Source of the DNA: Eubacteriaceae bacterium UBA1433
Lineage (GTDB): Bacteria; Bacillota; Clostridia; Eubacteriales; UBA1433
Length of the DNA stretch: 14,174 nt
Assembly (NCBI GenBank): GCA_002329295.1
Contig: DCTT01000025.1
Coordinates: 23,455-37,628 of the forward strand
Direction: 5' to 3'
Below the pieces are notes generated by a model that saw only the letters and a list, made by a program, of their open reading frames with translations, made no database searches and was not told the origin of the DNA. A program made the position numbers and the translations under genes. This document shows, in pieces, positions 6,681 to 14,174 of the stretch. Within the stretch, counting starts at the first letter, position 1. The number at the start of each line of letters is the position of its first letter.

Positions 6681-7684
6681 GCAATGAGCCAACCAACGCT
6701 GGTAAAATTCTGATTTATCAAAATGAAAAAGGCGATACTAAAATTGATGTGTACTTTGACGGCGATACGATTTGGACAACACAGCGCACAATGTCCGAGT
6801 TGTATCAGGTAGATGTTCGAACAATCAATGAGCATATTGCTAATATCTACGCTGACAGAGAGCTGGAAGAAAATCGAACTATCCGGAATTTCCGGATAGT
6901 TCAAACAGAGGGTTCCCGTCAGGTGAACAGAGCAATCAAGCACTATAATCTCGATATGATTCTCGCTGTCGGCTACCGTGTGCGTAGCAATGTAGGTATC
7001 CATTTTCGCAGATGGGCAAGTGGCATTTTGACGGAGTACTTAAAAAAAGGCTTCGTTTTGAACGATGAGCGCTTACGCAACCCCAGGGAATTTGGTGCTG
7101 ACTACTTCGACGAGTTGTTGGAACGGATTCGCGATATCCGCGCTAGCGAAAAACGGCTCTATCAAAAAGTAAAAGATATCTTCGCCCTTTCTGTGGATTA
7201 TGACAGCCGAAGTAATGCGGCTCAGTTGTTCTTTAAGTCCGTACAAAACAAGCTGGAATATGCGGCGACCGGTTTTACCGCCCCGGAGATCATCGCTGCT
7301 AGGGCAGATGCTGCCAAGGATAATATGGGGCTTACCTCCTTTAAGGGGGCAAAGGTTCGTAAAGCGGATGTAACCGTGGCAAAGAACTATATGACCCAGG
7401 AAGAAATCAGCACGCTGAACTTAATCGTCAATATGTATTTGGATTATGCGGAACTGCAGGCAAAACAGCATCATCCCATGCACATGGCCGATTGGGAAGA
7501 GAAACTGACTAAGTTTCTGCGATTTAATGGAAGAGAAGTGTTGGAGAATTTCGGTACCGTCAAACGAGAAGTTGCTGAAGCACTGGCAGTTTCCCAATAT
7601 GAGAAGTTTAACGCACATCGTAGGATGATTGAATCTGCGGACGTGGATGATTTGGCAGAAGATGTTAAGCGACTAAAGAGCTGA
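6677..7684 (+). CDS. RhuM family protein
   Basis: A 335-residue protein of the Virulence_RhuM family, named from a Salmonella pathogenicity-island gene; its biochemical role is not established. Recognisable stretches are the N-terminal IWTTQRTMSELYQVDVRTIN (residues 32-51, helix-turn-helix-like), NLDMILAVGYRVRSNVGIHF (91-110), RRWASGILTEYLKKGFVLND (111-130) and the conserved C-terminal half with FLRFNGREVLENFG. Members are frequent neighbours of type I restriction genes, often between hsdM and hsdS, as here. The start overlaps the hsdM stop by ATGA, so the two are co-expressed. The N-terminal fold suggests DNA binding, perhaps as regulator or accessory factor. A 27-base near-perfect palindrome lies within codons 67-76. 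The family call is firm; the function is open. Confidence 0.9.
   Translation: MSNEPTNAGKILIYQNEKGDTKIDVYFDGDTIWTTQRTMSELYQVDVRTINEHIANIYADRELEENRTIRNFRIVQTEGSRQVNRAIKHYNLDMILAVGYRVRSNVGIHFRRWASGILTEYLKKGFVLNDERLRNPREFGADYFDELLERIRDIRASEKRLYQKVKDIFALSVDYDSRSNAAQLFFKSVQNKLEYAATGFTAPEIIAARADAAKDNMGLTSFKGAKVRKADVTVAKNYMTQEEISTLNLIVNMYLDYAELQAKQHHPMHMADWEEKLTKFLRFNGREVLENFGTVKREVAEALAVSQYEKFNAHRRMIESADVDDLAEDVKRLKS
6876..6902. repeat. 13-bp perfect inverted repeat inside rhuM
   Basis: The arms GAACTATCCGGAA (6876-6888) and TTCCGGATAGTTC (6890-6902) are exact reverse complements around a single centre base. The whole lies in codons for residues 67-76 (RTIRNFRIVQ) of the RhuM-family gene. Such perfect symmetry is not required by that peptide, so it could be an operator, a hairpin in the mRNA, or a site for a protein encoded in the locus. 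Chance cannot be ruled out. Confidence 0.7.
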
Positions 7685-7781
7685 AGGATTAACAGTTATG
7701 ATATGCGCTGATCTCCAGTGGTTTATATTATGAACTAACGAACGTTCTGAAGAGCTGGAACTGTAAGCGGGAAGGTACATT

Positions 7782-9518
7782 ATGTCAAGAGAAGGAAACA
7801 AAAAAATTCACAACATTTACCTGTTAGATAAGTCGAGGATCCAACAGGGTTTGTCTGTAGGAGCAGACACTTCTCCGTATGAAATTGCTGCTCAAATAAT
7901 GGCGGAGGGTCAAAATTATAAAATTCAAAGGCTGAAGGAAGGTCTTAATACTACCAATTTCTCCATTGCCTTGTATTTTCGGAAGGAAGATTACCATCAA
8001 AACAAATTTGCTTCGTTTTGTGCCACATTTGTTGCTCAAGGTGAGGATGCCGTTACGTTTTTTCCCCGTAGTTCTTCATCTGTTTTGTTTGTATGGAATT
8101 CTGAGAAGATATATGCTATTACGACAGGGCAAGGCTTCAGAATGGTTGAGAAATATTTGGTACCTAATTTTGGTCTTATTATTGCCAGTGCCTTTGAGGA
8201 GCGTTTCAAGATTACTTCTCTTGACAGCAATGCAATGTCCAGCATTGTCCACAGTACAAAAACCATCTATTCTAATGAAGTAGATTTTATTGATATTGAG
8301 TCTTTAGATACGATCTTCAAAGAAATAACTGGGCGCTTGAAAGATGCTGACAAAGTCCAGTCACTCTTAAATTTGAATCCCAGCTCGAAAAAGAAGAGTA
8401 TGAAGATTACAGCAAAGAATTATGTACAGTTTAGCAGCTCACTGAATTTCAAAGGGCTGCTTCATCTGCTAGGAATCGTTGACGAATATGATATCAACAA
8501 TTTGCGCGATCGTTTTAATCTGATTACACCTATGACTTTAAAGAAAAATTGTGACACTATTACTGCTAATAACGCTATGGTGATACATTTAATGTATGAA
8601 GCGATAACAGTTGGCCGTCCATTCCCATTTGACTTGTTTCATAAAGAAACCAATGTGTATATTTCTGCGGACTCATATACCATTTACGACCCAACTGATA
8701 CAGATGAATATACCACTCGAGATGACCATGATGCAATGCAACTGGTATTAGATGCTTTTAAGAATTATTTGAATGGTAAGGAATGTACTGAGGATAATTT
8801 TTACACGTTCGCTACCTCCGTCAACTTATGTGCACGAAAAGGTGATGATATCGTAACTGATGGAACGCTGCTACAGCATATTTCCGGAGAAATATGTGTG
8901 AATAACACAAATTACTATGTGTTCTATGGTGAATATTATCGTCTAAATGTGGCATATAACGACCGTCTCAAAGCATCTTTACGAGGAAAACTCAGACCGG
9001 AGTTTTATACTTCAGAGATTCGGACTAAATGGTTAAAGAAACGGGATGAAGATTGGTTCAACCTCACTGTTTCGATCAACGAGGGTTATATACACCTTCA
9101 CAGAATCAAACCAGAGTATATTGAATTCTGCGACCTATTAAAATGCGATGATGATACGGTAACCATTGTGCATGTAAAAGATGGATTCGATGGGGAAATG
9201 CGGATTCTTGATAGACAAGTAGAGTTGTCAATAACAAAAATTTTAGACTTAAAGCATAATAATAATGGAGTCTATATGCAGAATTTATATCAAAAAGCTG
9301 CCGAAAATGATGTTGGGAAAAATATTACAACTGTATTTAAGACCGAACAAGATTTTTTGGACTGCATGAAAAATAAGCATATTAGATACATCATAGCTAT
9401 CAGGCCAACAAACCATGATTTGTTAAAAAACAAATCAAACATTGCAATGCACTGCCTAAACGCGCTGATTCTTCGGTGCTTCAATCAAGGAATAGCATTG
9501 AATATTCAGGTCTTGTAA
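7782..9518 (+). CDS. TIGR04141/DUF6119-like sporadically distributed protein
   Basis: A 578-residue protein that I place in the TIGR04141 (DUF6119) family of sporadically distributed proteins of unknown biochemical function. Matching features are the opening NIYLLDKSRIQQGLS, the segment TGQGFRMVEKYLVPNFGLII (115-134), the VDFIDIESLDTIFKEITGRL block, NTNYYVFYGEYYRLNVAYND, and CDLLKCDDDTVTIVHVKDGF. The last corresponds to the family's region ending in a conserved lysine. The C-terminus (residues about 520-578) is a compact alpha/beta segment. No signal peptide, transmembrane helix or classical nuclease motif is evident. The gene has its own ribosome binding site GGGAAGG (7769-7775) and sits 97 bases after rhuM and 25 bases before hsdS, inside the type I locus. 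An accessory defence role is plausible but inferred. Codon usage looks more AT-rich than hsdM. Confidence 0.72.
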   Translation: MSREGNKKIHNIYLLDKSRIQQGLSVGADTSPYEIAAQIMAEGQNYKIQRLKEGLNTTNFSIALYFRKEDYHQNKFASFCATFVAQGEDAVTFFPRSSSSVLFVWNSEKIYAITTGQGFRMVEKYLVPNFGLIIASAFEERFKITSLDSNAMSSIVHSTKTIYSNEVDFIDIESLDTIFKEITGRLKDADKVQSLLNLNPSSKKKSMKITAKNYVQFSSSLNFKGLLHLLGIVDEYDINNLRDRFNLITPMTLKKNCDTITANNAMVIHLMYEAITVGRPFPFDLFHKETNVYISADSYTIYDPTDTDEYTTRDDHDAMQLVLDAFKNYLNGKECTEDNFYTFATSVNLCARKGDDIVTDGTLLQHISGEICVNNTNYYVFYGEYYRLNVAYNDRLKASLRGKLRPEFYTSEIRTKWLKKRDEDWFNLTVSINEGYIHLHRIKPEYIEFCDLLKCDDDTVTIVHVKDGFDGEMRILDRQVELSITKILDLKHNNNGVYMQNLYQKAAENDVGKNITTVFKTEQDFLDCMKNKHIRYIIAIRPTNHDLLKNKSNIAMHCLNALILRCFNQGIALNIQVL

Positions 9519-9543
9519 AAGTAGTACTAAAATGGAGGCATAA

Positions 9544-10797
9544 ATGACATCGGAAATCAAACAGCGAATTGAACAAGTTCGAAAAGGCAATGTGCCTAAG
9601 GGATATGTTCGGAGAAAACTAATTGGAATAGCACCTCAGAGTTGGCGTGTCGGGAAAATGTCTGATGTACTGCACAACGAACAGCGCCCCATCTCAAAAC
9701 CAACCGAACCATATTGGCGTCTAGGGATCAAGAGCTGGGCGAAAGGAACTTTTCATGTTTATATCGATGATCCCTCTAGTATTAACATGGAAGAACTATA
9801 TGAAGTTAAAGAAAATGATGTTGTCATAAATATTACGTTTGCATGGGAACATGCAATTGCAATTGCAGGAAAAAAAGATGATGGATTACTTGTGTCACAT
9901 AGATTCCCCACCTATGTTTTTGACAACGGCAATGTCCCTGCATATTTTGAGGCTGTCTTCAGCCAGCATTATTTTAAGGAAATGCTCGAAAATATTTCGC
10001 CGGGCGGCGCGGGACGCAATCGTGTCCTTAATCGAAAAGACTTTTTGAGATTGCCTTGTTACATTCCGCCCATTTCTGAGCAGCAAAAAATTGCTGAAAT
10101 ACTTAAGACACAAGACAAAGTGATCGAACTATACAACGAAAAAATTGGACAGTTGCATCTGTTAAAAAAGAACTGCTTAAGAAAAATGTTCCCCCAAAAT
10201 GGAGCGTCAACGCCGGAAATCCGCTTTTCTGGTTTTACCGACACTTGGGAACAGCGTAAGTTTGAAGATATAGTTAGTCGTACTTCGACAATAAGTTGTG
10301 AAAATGATTTGCCACGAGTTGAATACGAAGATATTGTTTCAGGTGCTGGATGTTTAAATAAAGATATTTATGCTAAAAAAAGCGAAAAATCGGGCATTAT
10401 GTTTCGTAAGGGAGATGTCCTTTATGGAAAGCTTCGCCCTTATCTTCAAAATTGGCTGTTACCTTCATTTAACGGGCTTGCAGTAGGAGATTTCTGGGTT
10501 TTGCAGCCACAAAAAGTAGATAGCAGATTTTTGTATAGGTTGATACAAAGTCGAGAATTTGAAAAAATTGCCAATCAATCAACGGGAACAAAAATGCCAA
10601 GAGCAGACTGGAAACTTGTTTCAAAAGCAGAGTTTGCTATACCGCCTTCTTATGATGAACAAGCTGCAATTGGCACCTACTTCAATCAGCTAGACCACCT
10701 TATCACCCTTTATCAGCGAATGCGGGATGAAGAAAGAACAAAGAAAAAAGCCCTGATGCAGCTTTTGCTGACAGGTATTGCGAGGGTAACTACATGA
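9544..10797 (+). CDS. hsdS: Type I restriction-modification specificity subunit HsdS (two TRDs)
   Basis: A 417-residue specificity subunit that sets the bipartite DNA sequence read by the methyltransferase and nuclease. The layout is complete: an N-terminal helix (IKQRIEQVRKGNVPKGY), TRD1 (about 30-176), the central conserved helix (EQQKIAEILKTQDKVIELYN, 179-198), a linker PEIRFSGFTDTWEQRK (224-239), TRD2 (about 235-368) and the distal helix (DEQAAIGTYFNQLDHLITLY, 371-390). The two TRDs differ, so an asymmetric site is expected. The start ATG follows TGGAGG (9532-9537). The gene overlaps the next by ATGA. The half-S protein at 4555 does not look like a copy of either TRD, so the locus may encode more than one specificity. 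Confidence 0.95.
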   Translation: MTSEIKQRIEQVRKGNVPKGYVRRKLIGIAPQSWRVGKMSDVLHNEQRPISKPTEPYWRLGIKSWAKGTFHVYIDDPSSINMEELYEVKENDVVINITFAWEHAIAIAGKKDDGLLVSHRFPTYVFDNGNVPAYFEAVFSQHYFKEMLENISPGGAGRNRVLNRKDFLRLPCYIPPISEQQKIAEILKTQDKVIELYNEKIGQLHLLKKNCLRKMFPQNGASTPEIRFSGFTDTWEQRKFEDIVSRTSTISCENDLPRVEYEDIVSGAGCLNKDIYAKKSEKSGIMFRKGDVLYGKLRPYLQNWLLPSFNGLAVGDFWVLQPQKVDSRFLYRLIQSREFEKIANQSTGTKMPRADWKLVSKAEFAIPPSYDEQAAIGTYFNQLDHLITLYQRMRDEERTKKKALMQLLLTGIARVTT

Positions 10798-11330
10798 AAA
10801 ACTTTATAGTCAATCATTTTGATTCAATTATTACTGTTTTTATTACTGTACTTGGGTTTGTTATCACATATTTTATGACACAGAAGAATCTCAAGGATGA
10901 GATTCGTAAGAATAAGCTTGCTCTTGCAGCACAAGAAACACAGAGTTTGCCTTATGATATTTGTCAGTTAATGGACGTCATGCTAAAGGATGACACAAAT
11001 AATCCGGATACGATTATAAAAGTGTATGGTGCTATTTTATCGAAAGTTCTTGCATATGGCAGTAAGGATGCTGTGAAGATTGCTATTAAGATGCAACAAC
11101 TGTCCTATACATTATCCAATGAACCTGAAGCAACAGATCGGTTCGTTATCCTTGCAGCATATGCGCTACTAATCACACAACTCAAGTACGATCTTACGTC
11201 CGAAATAATTTCGCCGGAAAGCTGGTTTCAGTTAAGAATGAAGGATTACAATAAGTTACAGTCTGTAATGAAAAGCTACATTAACAAGATTGTTATTGAG
11301 CTTGGCTTGTCTAGTTCATTTAGCGTATAG
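10794..11330 (+). CDS. Membrane-anchored protein of unknown function
   Basis: I do not recognise this 178-residue protein. One hydrophobic helix (about residues 11-28, IITVFITVLGFVITYFM) lies near the N-terminus, followed at once by a basic, helical stretch (QKNLKDEIRKNKLALAAQET). The positive charge after the helix favours an N-out topology with the remaining 150 residues in the cytoplasm. These residues look mainly helical (DICQLMDVMLKDD, DAVKIAIKMQQLSYTL, FVILAAYALLITQL). There is no cleavable signal peptide and no nuclease motif. The start codon overlaps the hsdS stop by ATGA, so the protein is translated with HsdS and belongs to the locus. A single-pass anchor with a cytoplasmic helical domain would suit a membrane effector or a localization partner for the restriction complex; both are inferred. 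Confidence 0.7.
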   Translation: MKNFIVNHFDSIITVFITVLGFVITYFMTQKNLKDEIRKNKLALAAQETQSLPYDICQLMDVMLKDDTNNPDTIIKVYGAILSKVLAYGSKDAVKIAIKMQQLSYTLSNEPEATDRFVILAAYALLITQLKYDLTSEIISPESWFQLRMKDYNKLQSVMKSYINKIVIELGLSSSFSV

Positions 11331-11332
11331 GA

Positions 11333-11344
11333 GATACTAGTATC
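11333..11344. repeat. 12-bp palindrome GATACTAGTATC
   Basis: A perfect 12-base palindrome starts two bases after the stop codon of the membrane-protein gene. It is too short and has no T-run for a terminator. It could be an operator for the downstream segment or chance. CCACA/TGTGG (11393-11397/11409-11413) forms another weak inverted pair further down the same gap (11331-11613), which otherwise holds only the possible 40-codon ORF and the hsdR ribosome binding site. Confidence 0.35.
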
Positions 11345-11422
11345 GTGATTCACCAAGGTTCAATGAGTGCAGTCGGAATAACGATATAGCGTCCACAGAT
11401 GGGGAATATGTGGGGATAATAA

Positions 11423-11545
11423 ATGAGTATGATTTACGATAAACGCAGAGACGCAATTGTGCATCCTCATAATTGGCATCTATTTGATTTGAGCGGGAAC
11501 GTGGTTGTATATGTTTATAACAATGCAGTTGATTTTTTACAGTGA
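11423..11545 (+). CDS. Possible small ORF of 40 codons before hsdR
   Basis: ATG 11423 to TGA 11545 encodes 40 residues (opening MSMIYDKRRDAIVHPHNWHL, with a hydrophobic stretch VVVYVYNNAVDFL near the end). GTGGGGAT (11410-11417) before it may act as a weak ribosome binding site. The peptide looks protein-like, with mixed aromatic and charged residues and no low complexity, and it sits in the 283-base gap ahead of hsdR. It has no family that I know. It may be a real small protein, a leader peptide that tunes hsdR translation, or a chance ORF. Confidence 0.35.
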   Translation: MSMIYDKRRDAIVHPHNWHLFDLSGNVVVYVYNNAVDFLQ

Positions 11546-11613
11546 AAGGATATGTGAGGCGGGATGCTGCTACCCACCGTTTATCATTTTATGACATTGC
11601 AAGGAGGTATACC

Positions 11614-14174
11614 GTGGACAAGTCTGCCTATTTAGAGAGATATGTCAGCCAGCAACCAGCACTGAATTTACTGCGAGCAATGGGCTACACTTACATATCA
11701 CCGGAGGACTGTGCTATGCAACGAGGTAGCAGCTACTATGTATTGCTCAGAGATATTCTGCGCGGGCAACTTCGTAAGCTCAATCGTTATACCTATGCAG
11801 GAGTAGAAAACGAATTCTCCTCTGCCAATATTGAGCGTGCCATGGAGGATTTAGACGAGCCCCTGACTGATGGTCTTGTGCGTACCAGCGAGAAGATTTA
11901 TGATGCGCTGTTGCTGGGCAAAAGCTATCCGGAAATTGTGGGCGAAGGCAAGATGCTGAGCTTTAATTTGAAATATATTGACTGGGATCACCCGGAAAAC
12001 AATGTGTTTCATGTGACTGAAGAATTTATTGTAGACAGCCTGGATAAACAACATAACGCCCGGCCAGATATTGTGCTTTTTATCAATGGGATTCCTTTTG
12101 CGATAATTGAGTGTAAGGTGCCTCAGATTTCTGTGGAATTGGCCATTGAACAAATGATCCGAAACCAGCAAAATGAGTATATTCCTCAGCTTTTCAAATA
12201 TGCGCAGATTGTTTTAGCTACCAATAAGAATTCCGTAAAATACGCAACTGCGGGGACGCCAAAGAAGTTTTGGAGCGTATGGAAGGAACTGGATGGCGAG
12301 TGGCTGCAAAACATACAGGATACACTGATTACTGATCGGATGGCTACCGAGCAAGATAGGCACATTATTTCTTTATTAAGTCAGGAACGTGTTTTTGAGT
12401 TGATTCGGTATTTTGTTCTGTTTGATGCCAATGTCAAAAAAATCAGCCGTTATCAGCAGTATTTTGCCGTGAAAGAGATCATTAAAACGATTGCTCAAAA
12501 GGACAAAAGAGGCAACCGTCAAAGCGGCGTGATCTGGCATACACAGGGAAGCGGTAAAAGTTTGACTATGGTGATGCTGGCTAAATATATTCTATTGGAA
12601 CTGTCAGATTGCCATCCTCGGGTTGTGATTGTGACTGATCGTAAGGAACTAGACAGACAAATCGCTACAACTTTCTCACATACCCGGCTGAACCCTGCGA
12701 GAGCAACCAGCGGACGCCATCTTGTGGAATTGGTAAATGGCTCCAAGGCGGACATTATCACCAGCATTATTAACAAATTTAACGCTGCAGAGCAGCAAGA
12801 GACCAAGAACACCTCTCAGGATGTATTTGTGTTGGTGGATGAAAGTCATCGTTCTAACTATGGCCTGATGGCGACCAAGATGCGAAGTGTATTTCCAAAC
12901 GCCTGCTATATTGGTTTTACTGGAACTCCTCTAATGAAGCGCGAAAAAAACACCATGGCCAAATTCGGCAGGCTGATACATAAATATACAATTCAAGACG
13001 GTGTAGAAGACGGTGCTATTGTTCCGCTGATTTACGAGGGGCGCTTTGTTGAACAGAAGGTGGATGAGGAGAATATTGACCTGTGGTTTAAGCAGACAAC
13101 CAAGCGACTGACTGACGCACAAAAAGAAGATCTTCGTAAGAAATGGAGTAGCATTCGCCGTCTGACATCGACCGATGCCCGTATAAAGCGCATCGCTTTG
13201 GACATTAGCGAACATTTTACCACCGGGTTTAAGGATACTGGTTTTAAAGCAATGCTTGCAACAAACTATAAGCGGGATGCGATCCGCTACCTAAATTGCT
13301 TTGAACAGTTTGGGGATTTGACTTGCGCGGTTGTGATTTCTCCCCCCGATATGCGGGAGAGTGTTGATGATGCGGATGAAGGGACCGATGACCTGGTTAT
13401 TTCATTCTGGAATAGGATGATAAGAAGGTATGGTGATGCTGACAGTTATGAAGAGACTTTAAAAAACAAGTTTGTTGACGGTGAAATCGATATACTGATT
13501 GTGTGTAGCAAACTTCTGACCGGCTTTGACGCTCCGATCTGTCAGGTGCTTTATATCGACAAAGAATTGAAAGAGCACGGATTGCTACAGGCTATCGCGC
13601 GAACAAACCGTCTGTTTGAGGGCAAAGATTATGGATTAATTGTGGATTATCGCGGTTTGATTGAGCAATTGGATACCGCTGTGGACATGTACAGCGGGGC
13701 TGGTTTGGAGAATTTTGACGGCGGAGATCTGCAAGGTGTTGTTGTGGATGTGATGACCGCAGTGGGTGCACTCAGAAGCGCATATACTCAGCTTGTGGAA
13801 CTGTTTGACCCGGTTTCCAATATACGTGATTCTGAGGCGGTAGAAGTTTTTCTCGCTGATAGCAAGCTACGGGAGAACTTTTATAATTTGCTTTGTGCCT
13901 TTGGACGCACATTAAATATTGTACTAAACGCTGAAAAAACTTACCATGCTATTCCAAAAGAAGAAAGGCAAAAGTATCAGGATACTTTTATCTACTTTTC
14001 AAAGGTTCGCCGCAGTGTGAAGATAAGATACTGTGATGCGATTGATAACAGCGAATATGAACCACTGATGCAAAACCTGCTTGATACACATTTATCTGTG
14101 GCGGGCTTGAAACAAATCACCAATCCGATAGATATTCTAAATAAGGACGATTTCGAAAAAGAGCTTGGGGAATT
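11614..14174 (+). CDS. hsdR: Type I restriction enzyme subunit HsdR (3' end outside window)
   Basis: Open from GTG 11614 to the window end (853 codons, no stop). Family members run to about 1000 residues, so roughly 150 are missing. It is the ATP-dependent translocase and nuclease of the R2M2S complex. The N-terminal PD-(D/E)xK nuclease is visible as D152 (RPDIVLF) and E166-C-K168 (IIECKVP). The SF2 helicase core shows Walker A G312-SGKS316 (HTQGSGKSL), D409-ESH412 (VLVDESHRS), F435-TGTP439 (motif III) and motif VI Q659-AIARTNR666. All key residues are present, so the enzyme is probably active. The GTG start follows AAGGAGGT (11601-11608) at good spacing. It is last in the locus, after a 283-base gap, which would favour methylation before restriction when the element enters a new cell. 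Confidence 0.95.
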   Translation, partial: MDKSAYLERYVSQQPALNLLRAMGYTYISPEDCAMQRGSSYYVLLRDILRGQLRKLNRYTYAGVENEFSSANIERAMEDLDEPLTDGLVRTSEKIYDALLLGKSYPEIVGEGKMLSFNLKYIDWDHPENNVFHVTEEFIVDSLDKQHNARPDIVLFINGIPFAIIECKVPQISVELAIEQMIRNQQNEYIPQLFKYAQIVLATNKNSVKYATAGTPKKFWSVWKELDGEWLQNIQDTLITDRMATEQDRHIISLLSQERVFELIRYFVLFDANVKKISRYQQYFAVKEIIKTIAQKDKRGNRQSGVIWHTQGSGKSLTMVMLAKYILLELSDCHPRVVIVTDRKELDRQIATTFSHTRLNPARATSGRHLVELVNGSKADIITSIINKFNAAEQQETKNTSQDVFVLVDESHRSNYGLMATKMRSVFPNACYIGFTGTPLMKREKNTMAKFGRLIHKYTIQDGVEDGAIVPLIYEGRFVEQKVDEENIDLWFKQTTKRLTDAQKEDLRKKWSSIRRLTSTDARIKRIALDISEHFTTGFKDTGFKAMLATNYKRDAIRYLNCFEQFGDLTCAVVISPPDMRESVDDADEGTDDLVISFWNRMIRRYGDADSYEETLKNKFVDGEIDILIVCSKLLTGFDAPICQVLYIDKELKEHGLLQAIARTNRLFEGKDYGLIVDYRGLIEQLDTAVDMYSGAGLENFDGGDLQGVVVDVMTAVGALRSAYTQLVELFDPVSNIRDSEAVEVFLADSKLRENFYNLLCAFGRTLNIVLNAEKTYHAIPKEERQKYQDTFIYFSKVRRSVKIRYCDAIDNSEYEPLMQNLLDTHLSVAGLKQITNPIDILNKDDFEKELGE

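Noticed and set aside
7689..7729. Possible promoter (TTAACA and TATATT) before the TIGR04141-like gene
   Set aside because: The boxes are 29 bases apart, far from the 16-18 needed, so read-through from upstream is simpler.
11529..11556. Possible promoter (TTGATT and TATGTG, 16-base spacing) before hsdR
   Set aside because: Both boxes deviate from consensus in an AT-rich stretch; too weak to annotate without transcript data.

Overview
The window looks like part of an integrative and mobilizable element (IME) from a low-to-moderate GC Gram-positive bacterium. A gut-type Clostridia member (Lachnospiraceae/Oscillospiraceae-like) is my best guess. The reasons are strong AGGAGG-type ribosome binding sites, an AT-leaning coding style, and an excisionase/Tyr-integrase/MobC/RepA-like/MobV gene set that I associate with such hosts. 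The host assignment is inference; no rRNA or housekeeping gene is present.

Left part (1-4266), mobility module, all on the + strand: the tail of an excisionase-like protein, a tyrosine recombinase with a complete catalytic set, a MobC-like ribbon-helix-helix protein, a RepA-like AAA ATPase, a 364-base non-coding region packed with inverted repeats (candidate origin of transfer and/or replication), and a MobV (Pre/Mob) relaxase. Recombination, DNA unwinding, nicking and transfer are thus all represented.

Middle junction (4267-4554): non-coding, with a near-consensus SigA promoter (TTGACA-17-TATTAT). TTTTGTCA/TGACAAAA-type inverted repeats lie on both sides of it.

Right part (4555-14174), an expanded type I restriction-modification operon: a single-TRD HsdS-like protein, HsdM, a RhuM-family protein, a TIGR04141/DUF6119-like protein, a full two-TRD HsdS, a small membrane-anchored protein of unknown function, a possible 40-codon ORF, and HsdR, which runs off the window end. 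Four-base ATGA overlaps link the half-S gene to hsdM, hsdM to rhuM, and hsdS to the membrane-protein gene. The methyltransferase is made first, while the nuclease gene comes last after a 283-base gap. The three non-canonical proteins and the second specificity subunit make this more than a plain R-M locus. It may be a composite anti-phage or element-maintenance island carried by the IME.
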